A stretch of DNA of 64,000 nt from Chishuiella changwenlii (GTDB lineage: Bacteria; Bacteroidota; Bacteroidia; Flavobacteriales; Weeksellaceae). Under the pieces are notes generated by a model. The model was not told the DNA's origin and ran no database searches. It saw only the letters and a list, made by a program, of their open reading frames with translations. The DNA is taken from assembly GCF_900142565.1 (NCBI RefSeq), contig NZ_FRBH01000007.1:186001-250000 (forward strand), in the 5' to 3' direction. This document shows positions 43,231-51,709 of this stretch, one piece after another; position 1 is the stretch's first letter; each line of letters begins with the position of its first letter. A program made the translations under genes and the position numbers.

Positions 43231-43796
43231 ATGGTGTCATTCTCATTTAAAGATGTAAAGTAAAACTTAAACTCTCTTTTAAATTGTATTGGTTCTTGTT
43301 TTAAAACGAATATACCAATTCTGTCATTTGATTCTATTAGTTTCTTATCTTCATTAAAATAATTTATAGAATAAGCAACTTTTTTGATTGAATCTGGCGT
43401 AATTGAATCTTTTGCTAAAATTTTAAATTTAGTTACAGAAGTATAGGTTACTTTCTTAGAAGATAAATCTCTTAACAATGAAAATATTTCTGTAGTATCT
43501 TTTTTCGGGAAATAGGTTAATAATTGCTCTCTTAATAAACTATTAAGTACAGTATCATTAGAATTTGATGCCAAAGCAGAAAGTTCATACAACTCTCTTA
43601 GTTTCTGTTTTGTAATAAAATTTACAGCTTCTACAGAATCCATTTTACTACTTACTGTGGCGGCTTCGTTCTTATAACCTTTAATTGTATCTGGATTATA
43701 ATCACCTTTGTACTTTTCGTCTTTACACGAAAGTAATATCCAAACACTTAATAGCAATAACATGCTAAATTGAGTAATTTTATTTATCATTCTCAT
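43167..43796 (-). CDS. Lipoprotein of unknown function, partner of the upstream membrane protein
   Basis: A 209-residue lipoprotein (lipobox LLSC, Cys near residue 24). The mature part is helical at first (SSKMDSVEAVNFITKQKLRE) and then mixed, with a long C-terminal beta-rich segment. No family recognised. Its start lies 17 bases inside the upstream membrane-protein gene, so the two are translationally coupled and probably act together at the membrane. The last 64 bases overlap 5-formyl-THF cyclo-ligase in antisense. Confidence 0.7.
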   Translation of the reverse strand: MRMINKITQFSMLLLLSVWILLSCKDEKYKGDYNPDTIKGYKNEAATVSSKMDSVEAVNFITKQKLRELYELSALASNSNDTVLNSLLREQLLTYFPKKDTTEIFSLLRDLSSKKVTYTSVTKFKILAKDSITPDSIKKVAYSINYFNEDKKLIESNDRIGIFVLKQEPIQFKREFKFYFTSLNENDTIQVNDSIPPGVTQKSIGKSPK

Positions 43797-44838
43797 CTTG
43801 TTGGATTTTAAATTTTAATTTGACAATTTTCCCATTTTTGTTTTCTGATTCTATTAAAGAAAAATTCTTTAAAGAGGTTGTTGGTATCGTTACCAAGTTT
43901 ATATACTGCTGTTTTGAAAGAATCTCTACACCAAAAAAATCGTTATCATACACCTGATAAATTAAGGCGTTATCAGCAATCATCTGATTTAGTTTATCTA
44001 TACGTTGCTTTAAATCCTTTGCAGAATTAGAGTAGTAGTACAGCATAATTTTATAATCATCTGGTTCTAATAGTAATTTTTCGGGTTGATTATATTGATG
44101 AAGGTTAACCTTAAAAGTATCTTGTTTATAATAAGGCGAACTCACAAACATTTTAATTGTATCGGTTTCAGATTTAAATTTAATACAACCAGTTTTTGTA
44201 GATAAATAGAGTGGAGTAAAACCATCTCTTAAAATTGTGATCTCAACAGAGTTTGTTACAGCAGTTTGGCGATCCGCATCTACAAAACAAAATTCATATT
44301 CTCTTTGACTAAAAAAAGCAAAGTAAACAGACGTTGCAATAACAGTAAGTAGAATAACAACAAAAGCAACCATAGAAGCTGTACGTAGCTTAAAATTTGT
44401 TTTTTTATTTTTTTCTACTTCTTTTATTTTTACTTTTTGCTCAATATTTTCATCATGATCAATAGTGTCTATATCAGAAGAAACTAATTCAATTTTTTCT
44501 TCTATTATAGAATCAGTTTTTGGTTTATCTGTCTCAAAATGTTCTATTTTCTGAACATTTAAAAAATGTGCCCAATTCTTATATCCGCAATATTGTGCTA
44601 GTAAATTTAGCATGTCTATGCGAGGAAGTTTCTTAAAATCTGATTTAAAATAAGTATAAAACCATTTTTCACTAACAGTGGATTTAGTTTTATTAAATAA
44701 ATCGTCTTGAAAACTTGTTATTTCTTGTCCCTTCCAATCTGATATATTTTCTGATTGAGCAGAGTTTTCTTCTAAAAAACGATTAGCAATCGCTTTTTTT
44801 AAAATCTCAAAAATTTCTATATCTGTAAATTTGCTCAA
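43780..44838 (-). CDS. Single-pass membrane protein with a helical cytoplasmic domain and periplasmic domain
   Basis: 352 residues. The only usable start is a TTG at 44838: the frame has no ATG before codon 76 and meets a TAG six codons upstream. Residues 1-95 form a cytoplasmic helical domain with a conserved-looking block around SEKWFYTYFKSDFKKL and LNLLAQYCGYKNWAHFL, reminiscent of a helix-turn-helix-like region seen in other Bacteroidota membrane proteins. An acidic linker leads to one transmembrane helix (about 165-187) and a periplasmic domain of about 165 residues with beta-rich segments. A signalling role across the membrane is possible but unproven. Confidence 0.68.
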   Translation of the reverse strand: MSKFTDIEIFEILKKAIANRFLEENSAQSENISDWKGQEITSFQDDLFNKTKSTVSEKWFYTYFKSDFKKLPRIDMLNLLAQYCGYKNWAHFLNVQKIEHFETDKPKTDSIIEEKIELVSSDIDTIDHDENIEQKVKIKEVEKNKKTNFKLRTASMVAFVVILLTVIATSVYFAFFSQREYEFCFVDADRQTAVTNSVEITILRDGFTPLYLSTKTGCIKFKSETDTIKMFVSSPYYKQDTFKVNLHQYNQPEKLLLEPDDYKIMLYYYSNSAKDLKQRIDKLNQMIADNALIYQVYDNDFFGVEILSKQQYINLVTIPTTSLKNFSLIESENKNGKIVKLKFKIQQDENDK

Positions 44839-45063
44839 AAAAATATTGTTTACCTATTTGTTTATCAATGTTTTGTAAAATAGAATTCTATTTTACAATT
44901 TCCGTTTTAATTTCGCTACAAATAAAATGATTTATTTCTGATAATAGCATTGCTTTAGGCTTTTTATCGTACTTTGATTAAGTTAAATTTTTGTAAAAAT
45001 TACAAGAGATTGAATTACAAAAATCTTACAACAGTTTTATTTCAATCTTTAGATTGCTTCATC

Positions 45064-45071
45064 TAACTTTG
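45064..45071 (+). promoter_or_regulatory. -7 element for the small lipoprotein
   Basis: TAACTTTG, 45 bases before the ATG at 45117. Confidence 0.5.
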
Positions 45072-45116
45072 AATCATTAATTAATATAGTCCTTTAAAAC
45101 ATAAAAAATTAAAGTT

Positions 45117-45317
45117 ATGAAAAAAATTGCATTAATCGCTTTTGTAGCTATTTCATTTACAACATTTTCTTGTAAAGAAAATGCTTCTCAGCCAGAACCT
45201 TCAGCACCAACGGAGGATTCTTTAAATATAGAACAAACAGAAGTTCCTGCTCAAACAGCTGATTCTGTAGAAAGTGTAACAGTTGATTCTGCTAAAACAG
45301 ATTCTGTTGCTAAATAA
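45117..45317 (+). CDS. Small acidic lipoprotein
   Basis: A 66-residue lipoprotein with lipobox FTTFSC (Cys19). The mature 47 residues are low-complexity, rich in Ser, Asp, Thr, Glu, Ala and Val with repeated DSV and TDS units, and probably disordered. There is no domain. Such short acidic lipoproteins are frequent in Bacteroidota and may be surface-exposed; the sequence after Cys (KENASQPE) lacks an obvious strong acidic surface-export signal. Transcribed alone with promoter and terminator. Confidence 0.72.
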   Translation: MKKIALIAFVAISFTTFSCKENASQPEPSAPTEDSLNIEQTEVPAQTADSVESVTVDSAKTDSVAK

Positions 45318-45337
45318 TTATACATATTATTAGACAT

Positions 45338-45367
45338 AAAAAAATCCGCTTATAAAGCGGATTTTTT
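45338..45367. terminator. Bidirectional terminator
   Basis: Stem ATCCGCTT/AAGCGGAT with a 3-base loop between A and T runs, serving the small lipoprotein (+) and the alcohol dehydrogenase (-). Confidence 0.85.
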
Positions 45368-45384
45368 AGTATTTAAAAATAATT

Positions 45385-46434
45385 TTAAGCTTCTTTTAAT
45401 GATTTAATATCAATTACAAATCGATATTTAACATCAGACTTCATCATTCTTTCGTAAGCAGTATTGATTGTTTGAATATCAATTACCTCAACATCAGAAA
45501 CAATATTATGTTCTCCACAAAAATCTAACATTTCTTGTGTTTCTTTAATACCTCCGATTAATGATCCTGCTAAATTTTTTCTTTTCATTACTAATAAACC
45601 TCCGTTTACAGCTTCTATTGGTTCTATTGCTCCAACGATACACATTGTTTTATCTAGTTTTAAAAGATTTAAATATGGATTAGCATCGTGTTTTACAGGG
45701 ATTGTATTTAAAAGAAAATCAAATGAATTTTTATGCGCTTCCATTTGTGCATTATCTTTAGATATTAATACCTCATCTGCTCCTAATTTTTTAGCATCTG
45801 CACCTTTAGATTCAGAAGTTGTAATCATTACAACATGAGCACCCATTGCTTTTGCAAATTTAACTCCCATGTGACCTAATCCACCAAGACCAATAACACC
45901 AACTTTATCTCCTGGTTTTACATTCCAATGACGTAATGGAGACCAAGTAGTAATCCCAGCACATAATAATGGTGCAGCAGCTTTTACATCGATGTTTTCT
46001 GGTACACGAAGAACAAATTTTTCTTCTACTACGATGTTTTCAGAATATCCACCATAAGTAACACCTCCATGTTTAGAGTTTTTAGAATTGTAAGTTCCTG
46101 TAAAACCATTTTCACAATATTGTTCTAAACCTTCTTCGCAAGGATGACAATCTTGACAAGATTCTACCATACAACCTACACCTACTAAATCTCCAACTTT
46201 AAAGTTAGTTACTTCTGAACCTACTTCTTTAATTCGCCCAATAATTTCGTGCCCAGGAACAACAGGATAATTTGGTTTTCCCCAATCTCCTTTTGCAGTA
46301 TGAATATCACTATGACAAACACCACAATATTCGATATCTATAAAGATGTCTTTTGGTGATAATTGACGACGTTTTATTGTATGTGGTGCTAATGCATCTA
46401 CTTCGTTAAATGCTGCGTATGTTTTTGTACTCAT
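45385..46434 (-). CDS. Zinc-dependent NAD(P)-alcohol dehydrogenase (CAD/YahK type)
   Basis: A 349-residue medium-chain dehydrogenase/reductase. The catalytic zinc site is Cys37 with His62-Glu63 (VPGHEIIGRI). The structural zinc site is Cys93, Cys96, Cys99 and Cys107 (ESCQDCHPCE, QYC). The coenzyme-binding glycine motif is GVIGLGGLGHMGVKFA. Close relatives are broad-range aldehyde reductases such as YahK and cinnamyl-alcohol-dehydrogenase-like enzymes, which usually prefer NADPH. It probably detoxifies or reduces aldehydes in the cytoplasm. Single-gene unit. Confidence 0.95.
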   Translation of the reverse strand: MSTKTYAAFNEVDALAPHTIKRRQLSPKDIFIDIEYCGVCHSDIHTAKGDWGKPNYPVVPGHEIIGRIKEVGSEVTNFKVGDLVGVGCMVESCQDCHPCEEGLEQYCENGFTGTYNSKNSKHGGVTYGGYSENIVVEEKFVLRVPENIDVKAAAPLLCAGITTWSPLRHWNVKPGDKVGVIGLGGLGHMGVKFAKAMGAHVVMITTSESKGADAKKLGADEVLISKDNAQMEAHKNSFDFLLNTIPVKHDANPYLNLLKLDKTMCIVGAIEPIEAVNGGLLVMKRKNLAGSLIGGIKETQEMLDFCGEHNIVSDVEVIDIQTINTAYERMMKSDVKYRFVIDIKSLKEA

Positions 46435-46593
46435 TTTTATATATTTAAATTATTTAAGTATTTAAAATTAGAAAAAACTTCTAAAATAATGTATAAAGGT
46501 TATGTTATTTATACCTTATAAATTCTAATTATTAAAAATAATTTTTCTACTACTTGCTATTAGTCTATTCACTTATATTGTTTTATAAAAAGT

Positions 46594-46624
46594 AAAAAAA
46601 TCCATCTGATTGCTCAGATGGATT
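46594..46624 (-). terminator. Terminator, first of three near-identical copies
   Basis: Stem AATCCATCTGA/TCAGATGGATT, loop TTGC, T run on the minus strand. The same hairpin follows the next two genes at 47590-47620 and 48503-48532. Confidence 0.85.
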
Positions 46625-46629
46625 GATGT

Positions 46630-47571
46630 TTATTTAATATTATTTATAATTTCTCTTTGTTTGTCTAATGTATATTCAGTTTTACAATCTATAGTTAATT
46701 CTGATTTATACATTTTTATGTAATTATCTAAGTCTGAACAATCTTTTAGAAAGAAAAATTCTTTTGACTTCACATCAAAAATAACTCCTTTCATATAATT
46801 GATATCATGAAATGTAAAGTTATTTTTAACAAGATTAATATAGCTTTGAGAATAATCTTCTTTCTTATTGTTTGATACAATTGCATCAGTAACAGCTCCT
46901 ACCGCTGCTCCTATTGCACCTCCAGCAATAGCAAATATTGAAGTGAAATCACTATCCATTCCCTTTGGTAATTCAAAATATAAATGATTTTCACTTCCTG
47001 CTTTCACTCTAACATAAGCAAAGCTAGGAATGCCACTACCAAGATTAGTTTTACTTTTTTTAGTTAATTTAGAAAATTGCTTCAAACTAAAATAAACATC
47101 TCCATTTTGTACTATAGCAAAGTATTTATTTTGCTGAAACTCTGGGAACTTTCCTTTCCTGTCGTAAAAATTAACTAAATCATCAGAGTATTCAAATGCC
47201 TCCGCCTGCATATTAGGTTTCTTTTCGAAAGTGATTGCCTCAGGAGTCTTGTTAATAAAACTCTCTATCGTTAAATATAGTCCATCAGGATAGTTTAAAG
47301 TTCCTTCATAATAAGTTTGTTTTATATCAGGAATGCTTTTAGAATAATCAATAGAATCAAATTCTAAGTCAATATCTTTTAAACGAGCATAAACTAATGC
47401 GTTTTTAAAATTATCAGTATTAAATTTAATAAACTTACCGTCTTTTAAGTATTGTACGTTTGTAATTTCAAACTTTTCATTTGTTTTTTTAGAAGTAATT
47501 GTTGCTTTCTTTATGTATTGACCAAATGCAAATGAGGTAAGTAGAGTAAATAAGGTAAAGGTATATTTCAT
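46630..47571 (-). CDS. Secreted glycine-zipper protein, paralogue A
   Basis: A 313-residue exported protein from the ATG at 47571; a start 30 bases earlier would read through the preceding terminator and is rejected. The signal peptide MKYTFTLFTLLTSFAFGQ is nearly identical to that of the next gene. The middle has YFAIVQNGDVYFSLKQFSKL and the C-terminal half carries a hydrophobic glycine-zipper (AIAGGAIGAAVGAVTDAIVS, about residues 224-243) that may insert in a membrane. No named domain. A tandem paralogue with shared terminator indicates local duplication. Confidence 0.75.
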   Translation of the reverse strand: MKYTFTLFTLLTSFAFGQYIKKATITSKKTNEKFEITNVQYLKDGKFIKFNTDNFKNALVYARLKDIDLEFDSIDYSKSIPDIKQTYYEGTLNYPDGLYLTIESFINKTPEAITFEKKPNMQAEAFEYSDDLVNFYDRKGKFPEFQQNKYFAIVQNGDVYFSLKQFSKLTKKSKTNLGSGIPSFAYVRVKAGSENHLYFELPKGMDSDFTSIFAIAGGAIGAAVGAVTDAIVSNNKKEDYSQSYINLVKNNFTFHDINYMKGVIFDVKSKEFFFLKDCSDLDNYIKMYKSELTIDCKTEYTLDKQREIINNIK

Positions 47572-47589
47572 TTTAATTTTTTGTAAAAG

Positions 47590-47620
47590 TAAAAAATCCA
47601 TCCGATTACTCAGATGGATT
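47590..47620 (-). terminator. Terminator, second copy
   Basis: Same hairpin as at 46594, with one mismatch in the stem (ATCCGA versus ATCTGA). Confidence 0.8.
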
Positions 47621-47624
47621 GATA

Positions 47625-48488
47625 TTATTTAATATTATTTATCATTAATTTTCTAACATTCTGAATATTATATTCTTCCTTATTTTCACAATCAAAATTC
47701 ATATTGAGATTAGTCCCGAAATATTCATTGAATTTCTTGCAGCCTTGTACTTTGTAAAACTTTTTTTCGCTGTTCAGTAAAACAATAGGTACATAACCAC
47801 TATGATTCGAAGAAAGTGCTCCTGCAATAGCTCCACCAATCATTCCTCCTGCAACTCCTCCTGCAACCATCCAAAAAGTAGAATTTGAGGATACTGGAAA
47901 ATCCGTATAATAATAGTCATCATTTTTAAATTTAACTCTAACGTATCTCATACTTTGTGTTCCCAAATTAGCAGAACCTTTCATTTTTTTCGATTCATTT
48001 TTATTAATTCCTTTTACTCCAAAATATAAATCATTATAATATACAACTGCAAATGCAGTTCTTAGAATTTCATCATCGGATCTTCTTTTAAAAGTCATTA
48101 AATCTTTAGGTCTTTCTAAAAAATCTTCTCCATCTGGTCTGCCAGCTAATTTCTCAGTAGAAGAAGGTTTTCTATTATAAAAATCTTCAATTGTTTCATA
48201 AATTCCTTCTGGTAAATCATTTTCGAAATATGTTTCTTTAAGTTTAGGAATTTCTTTAGAAAAGTTAATTGAATCAAATTCAATATTAGAAACTTTTTTG
48301 ATTTTTACAGTCTGTAGAGTATAAGGAACCTCTTTTTCTACAAATTGATATTCTTTCTCTCCGTAAATAATTTCTTCTGTTTCAATCTTTTTTCCATTAT
48401 CTAAAACAATGGTTGCATTTTTAACATATTGTCCGAAAGTAAATGAAGAAAGTAGAGTTAATAAAGTAAATGTGTATTTCATTTTCAT
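47625..48488 (-). CDS. Secreted glycine-zipper protein, paralogue B
   Basis: 287 residues with signal peptide MKMKYTFTLLTLLSSFTFGQ (an ATG two codons later is equally possible). It shares with paralogue A the N-terminus, the segment TYFENDLPEGIYETIEDFYN (TYYEGTLNYPDGLYLTIESF in A), the AVVYYNDLYFGVKGINKN segment, a glycine-zipper WMVAGGVAGGMIGGAIAGAL, and the YNIQNVRKLMINNIK end. The zipper suggests insertion in or contact with a membrane. No known function; probably periplasmic or outer-membrane associated. Confidence 0.75.
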   Translation of the reverse strand: MKMKYTFTLLTLLSSFTFGQYVKNATIVLDNGKKIETEEIIYGEKEYQFVEKEVPYTLQTVKIKKVSNIEFDSINFSKEIPKLKETYFENDLPEGIYETIEDFYNRKPSSTEKLAGRPDGEDFLERPKDLMTFKRRSDDEILRTAFAVVYYNDLYFGVKGINKNESKKMKGSANLGTQSMRYVRVKFKNDDYYYTDFPVSSNSTFWMVAGGVAGGMIGGAIAGALSSNHSGYVPIVLLNSEKKFYKVQGCKKFNEYFGTNLNMNFDCENKEEYNIQNVRKLMINNIK

Positions 48489-48502
48489 TTTTTTGTAAAT
48501 GT

Positions 48503-48532
48503 AAAAAATCCATCTGATTGCTCAGATGGATT
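48503..48532 (-). terminator. Terminator, third copy
   Basis: Hairpin AATCCATCTGA/TCAGATGGATT identical to the first copy, 23 bases past the prolyl oligopeptidase stop codon. Confidence 0.85.
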
Positions 48533-48554
48533 GATATTTATTTAATATTGGATA

Positions 48555-50669
48555 TTATTTTAATTTTTTAATTCCCATATTCCATAATGTAAATGCATAT
48601 TTATCAGCTGTTTCGTTAATTACAACTTCTGTAGAACGACCAGCTCCATGACCAGCTTTTGTCTCAATTCTAATTAAAACAGGATTGTCACAACCTTGTT
48701 TAGCTTGTAAATTTGCTGCAAATTTATATGAATGAGCAGGAACAACACGATCATCATGATCTCCTGTTGTAACTAATGTTGCAGGATAACAAGTTCCCTC
48801 TTTTACATTATGAACAGGAGAATAAGATTTTAAATATTCAAACATTTCTTTACTATCCTCTGCTGTTCCGTAATCATATCCCCAACCTGCACCAGCAGTA
48901 AATGTATGGTAACGTAACATATCTAAAACTCCAACCGCTGGTAACGCAACTTTTGCAACTTTAGGATTTATAGTTTCTGTAGCACCTACTAATAAACCTC
49001 CATTAGAACCTCCAGATAAAGCTGTAAAGTCTGGTGAAGTATATTTATTTTTTTGTAAGTATTCTGCAGCAGCAATAAAATCGTTGAATACATTTAGTTT
49101 ATTAAACTGACGACCTCCATCGTGCCATTTTTTTCCATATTCACCTCCTCCACGTAAATTTGGAACAGCGTAAATACCTCCATTCTCTATCCAAGCAGCA
49201 ACTGCTGGGCTAAATCCTGGTGTTAAACTAATATTGAAACCTCCATAACCGTAAACAATTGTAGGGTTTTTACCATTTTTCTTAAGATCTTTTTTATACG
49301 TAATAATCATTGGAACTTTTGTTCCATCTTTTGATGTGTAAAAAATTTGTTCAGAGATGTAGTCATCAGAATCAAATTTTACATTTGGTTTAATATAAAC
49401 TTCAAATTTCCCGCTTTCTACATTGTATTTATAACTTGTAGAAGGTGTAATATAATTTGAGAAACCAAAATAAATATCTTTCTCAGATTTTTTTCCTCCG
49501 AAACCAGATGCAGAACCAACTCCTGGTAATTCTATTTGACGAACTTTCGTACCGTCATATTTATATTGTTCTACAACAGAAATGGCATCTTTTAAATATT
49601 TAGCGAATAAATATCCACCAGCTGTAGAAATATTTAATACATTTTCTGTTTCTGGAATAACAGTTTGCCAAGCACTTTCGCTTAAATCTGCAGTAGTTGC
49701 TTTTACAACTTTATTATTTGGCGCTTTATTATTTGTAAATAAATAGAAAGTTTCACCATCGTTATCTATAATAGATGTATTCGTCTCAAAATTATCAACA
49801 ATTGTATTTATTTTCCCATTTGCTTGAGATAAATCTTGATAATATAATTCGTTTCCTGACGTCGTATTAGCAGCAGTAATGATTAAGAAACGTTCATCAT
49901 CTGTTAAGTAAGCACCAACGTAACGACGAGGAATTGCTTGTCCTCCGAAAATCATTTGATCTTTTTTCTGAGAAGTTCCTAACTTGTGATAATATAATTT
50001 ATGTTGATCTGTTTTTTCTGATAATTCTGATCCTTTTGGTTTATCGTAAGAAGAATAATAAAAACCATCGTTTCCTTTCCAAGCGATTCCAGAAAACTTA
50101 ACATCAATTAATGTTTCTCCTACTTGTTTTTTATCTTTTGCATTTAAAATAATTACTTTTCTCCAATCAGAACCTCCTTCAGAAATTGAGTAAGCAACTA
50201 AGCTTCCATCTTTAGAAAAACTAACGTCTGATAAAGAAACAGAACCATCTTTAGAAAACTTATTTGGATCTAAGAAAATTTCTTCAATTCCTTCTTCTCC
50301 TAATTTACGGTATAAAACAGAATGTTGTTGTAAACCGTCATTTTTATAATAATAAGTATAATCTCCTTCTTTAAATGGAGTAGAAATTTTCTCGTAATTC
50401 CATATTTCAGTTAAAGATTTTTTTAATTGAGCTCTTAATGGAATGTCATTTAAATAAGCATAAGTTGTTTTATTTTGCTCTACAACCCATTTTTTTGTTT
50501 CTGGAGACAAATCATTCTCTAACCAACGGTATGGATCTTGTACTTTTTCTCCAAAATAAGTATCTACATGATCTCCTTTTTTTGTTTCAGGATACTTTTT
50601 CTTGTAACTCTGAGCATTAACTCCAGTCATAACTGCTAAGTTTAATAAAATAAAAGCTATTTTTTTCAT
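48555..50669 (-). CDS. Prolyl oligopeptidase (S9A)
   Basis: A 704-residue exported peptidase from the ATG at 50669, where a signal peptide MKKIAFILLNLAVMTGVNAQ begins; an ATG 39 bases earlier would mask it. The N-terminus YPETKKGDHVDTYFGEKVQD is the usual POP start. A seven-bladed propeller is followed by the hydrolase domain with Ser555 in GGSNGGLLVG, the acid in TTGDHDDRVVP and His674 in AGHGAGR. It cleaves after proline in short peptides, here in the periplasm. The gene lies upstream of the two glycine-zipper genes on the same strand, each with its own terminator. Confidence 0.94.
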   Translation of the reverse strand: MKKIAFILLNLAVMTGVNAQSYKKKYPETKKGDHVDTYFGEKVQDPYRWLENDLSPETKKWVVEQNKTTYAYLNDIPLRAQLKKSLTEIWNYEKISTPFKEGDYTYYYKNDGLQQHSVLYRKLGEEGIEEIFLDPNKFSKDGSVSLSDVSFSKDGSLVAYSISEGGSDWRKVIILNAKDKKQVGETLIDVKFSGIAWKGNDGFYYSSYDKPKGSELSEKTDQHKLYYHKLGTSQKKDQMIFGGQAIPRRYVGAYLTDDERFLIITAANTTSGNELYYQDLSQANGKINTIVDNFETNTSIIDNDGETFYLFTNNKAPNNKVVKATTADLSESAWQTVIPETENVLNISTAGGYLFAKYLKDAISVVEQYKYDGTKVRQIELPGVGSASGFGGKKSEKDIYFGFSNYITPSTSYKYNVESGKFEVYIKPNVKFDSDDYISEQIFYTSKDGTKVPMIITYKKDLKKNGKNPTIVYGYGGFNISLTPGFSPAVAAWIENGGIYAVPNLRGGGEYGKKWHDGGRQFNKLNVFNDFIAAAEYLQKNKYTSPDFTALSGGSNGGLLVGATETINPKVAKVALPAVGVLDMLRYHTFTAGAGWGYDYGTAEDSKEMFEYLKSYSPVHNVKEGTCYPATLVTTGDHDDRVVPAHSYKFAANLQAKQGCDNPVLIRIETKAGHGAGRSTEVVINETADKYAFTLWNMGIKKLK

Positions 50670-50830
50670 CTTTCCGATTATACTATTTCTGTAAAGATAG
50701 CAAATCATACCATATAATTATCGCATACGAAATACATTTTTAAACGTTTAAATATTTAAAATTTAATATCATCTTAACAGACTTCAATTAACGTATTAGC
50801 TAACTTTATGAGAGTAAAAATAAATATAAT

Positions 50831-51622
50831 ATGTCAAATTTTAAAGGGAAAACAATTATAATAACTGGTGCTGCAATGGGTTTAGGATATGCAGCAGCTG
50901 AAGCATTAGCTTCAAAAGGAGCTAACTTAACATTGGTAGATTATAATAATGATAGTTTAGAAAAAGCAAAAAATGAGCTAAAAGAAAAATATCCAGAAAG
51001 TAAATTTTTAACTGTAGTTGCAGATGTTTCTATTGAAGAGAATGTGAAAAAATATGTAGAAGAAACTGTAAAAGAATTCGGAAAGATAGATGGACTTTAT
51101 AATAATGCTGGAATAGAAGGGAAGCAAGCTCCATTAATTGATTATGATATAGATGTTTTTAAAAAAGTTGTAGACATTAATTTGATGGGTGTTCATTATG
51201 GAATGAAATACGTTATTCCTGAATTACAAAAGAATGGAGGAGGAAAAATTGTTAATGTAGCTTCTGTTGGTGGTATAAGAGGTGTTTTAAATCAGACAGC
51301 TTATGTGGCAACAAAACATGCGGTTGCTGGTATGACAAAGAATGCTGCGTTGGAGTATGGGAAAGATAATATTTTAACAAATGCTATAGCACCAGGTGCT
51401 ATTTTAACACCAATGGTTGCAGAGGCTTTTAAACAAGTAAATCCTAGTGATCCTAAAGTAGCTGAAAAAGAATATGCGTCAAGAAATCCTACAAGAAAGT
51501 TAGGTGATCCGAAAGATGTAGGAAATTTAGTTGCTTATCTTCTTAGTGATGAAAATGGATATGTATCAGGACAAGTTATTGCGATAGATGGAGGTGAATC
51601 TAACATGTATGGAAATTCATAA
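50831..51622 (+). CDS. SDR-family oxidoreductase
   Basis: A 263-residue classical short-chain dehydrogenase. The coenzyme motif is TGAAMGLG near residue 12, then NNAGIEG, the catalytic Tyr-Lys in AYVATKHAVAGM, and the C-terminal GYVSGQVIAIDGGESN. An acidic residue in LVDYNND after strand 2 suggests NAD(H) over NADP(H). The substrate (an alcohol, sugar or steroid-like compound) is unknown. Single gene with a TAACTTTA near-match to the -7 element upstream and a strong terminator. Confidence 0.92.
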   Translation: MSNFKGKTIIITGAAMGLGYAAAEALASKGANLTLVDYNNDSLEKAKNELKEKYPESKFLTVVADVSIEENVKKYVEETVKEFGKIDGLYNNAGIEGKQAPLIDYDIDVFKKVVDINLMGVHYGMKYVIPELQKNGGGKIVNVASVGGIRGVLNQTAYVATKHAVAGMTKNAALEYGKDNILTNAIAPGAILTPMVAEAFKQVNPSDPKVAEKEYASRNPTRKLGDPKDVGNLVAYLLSDENGYVSGQVIAIDGGESNMYGNS

Positions 51623-51644
51623 AAAAGAATAATATAATTAATAC

Positions 51645-51682
51645 AAAAGCTAGTTCATTATTTATTATGAACTAGCTTTTTT
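51645..51682. terminator. Bidirectional terminator after the SDR gene
   Basis: Stem AAAAGCTAGTTCAT/ATGAACTAGCTTTT with T-rich tails on both strands. Confidence 0.85.
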
Positions 51683-51709
51683 AATAACTAACTATTTTAG
51701 TCAAACATA

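Noticed and set aside
47572-47601. Upstream start that would add ten residues (MDFLLLQKIK) to glycine-zipper paralogue A
   Set aside because: The extension is encoded by the preceding terminator and hides the signal peptide; the ATG at 47571 gives the same N-terminus as the paralogue.
50670-50708. Longer prolyl oligopeptidase start
   Set aside because: Adds 13 residues before a good signal peptide, so the ATG at 50669 is preferred.
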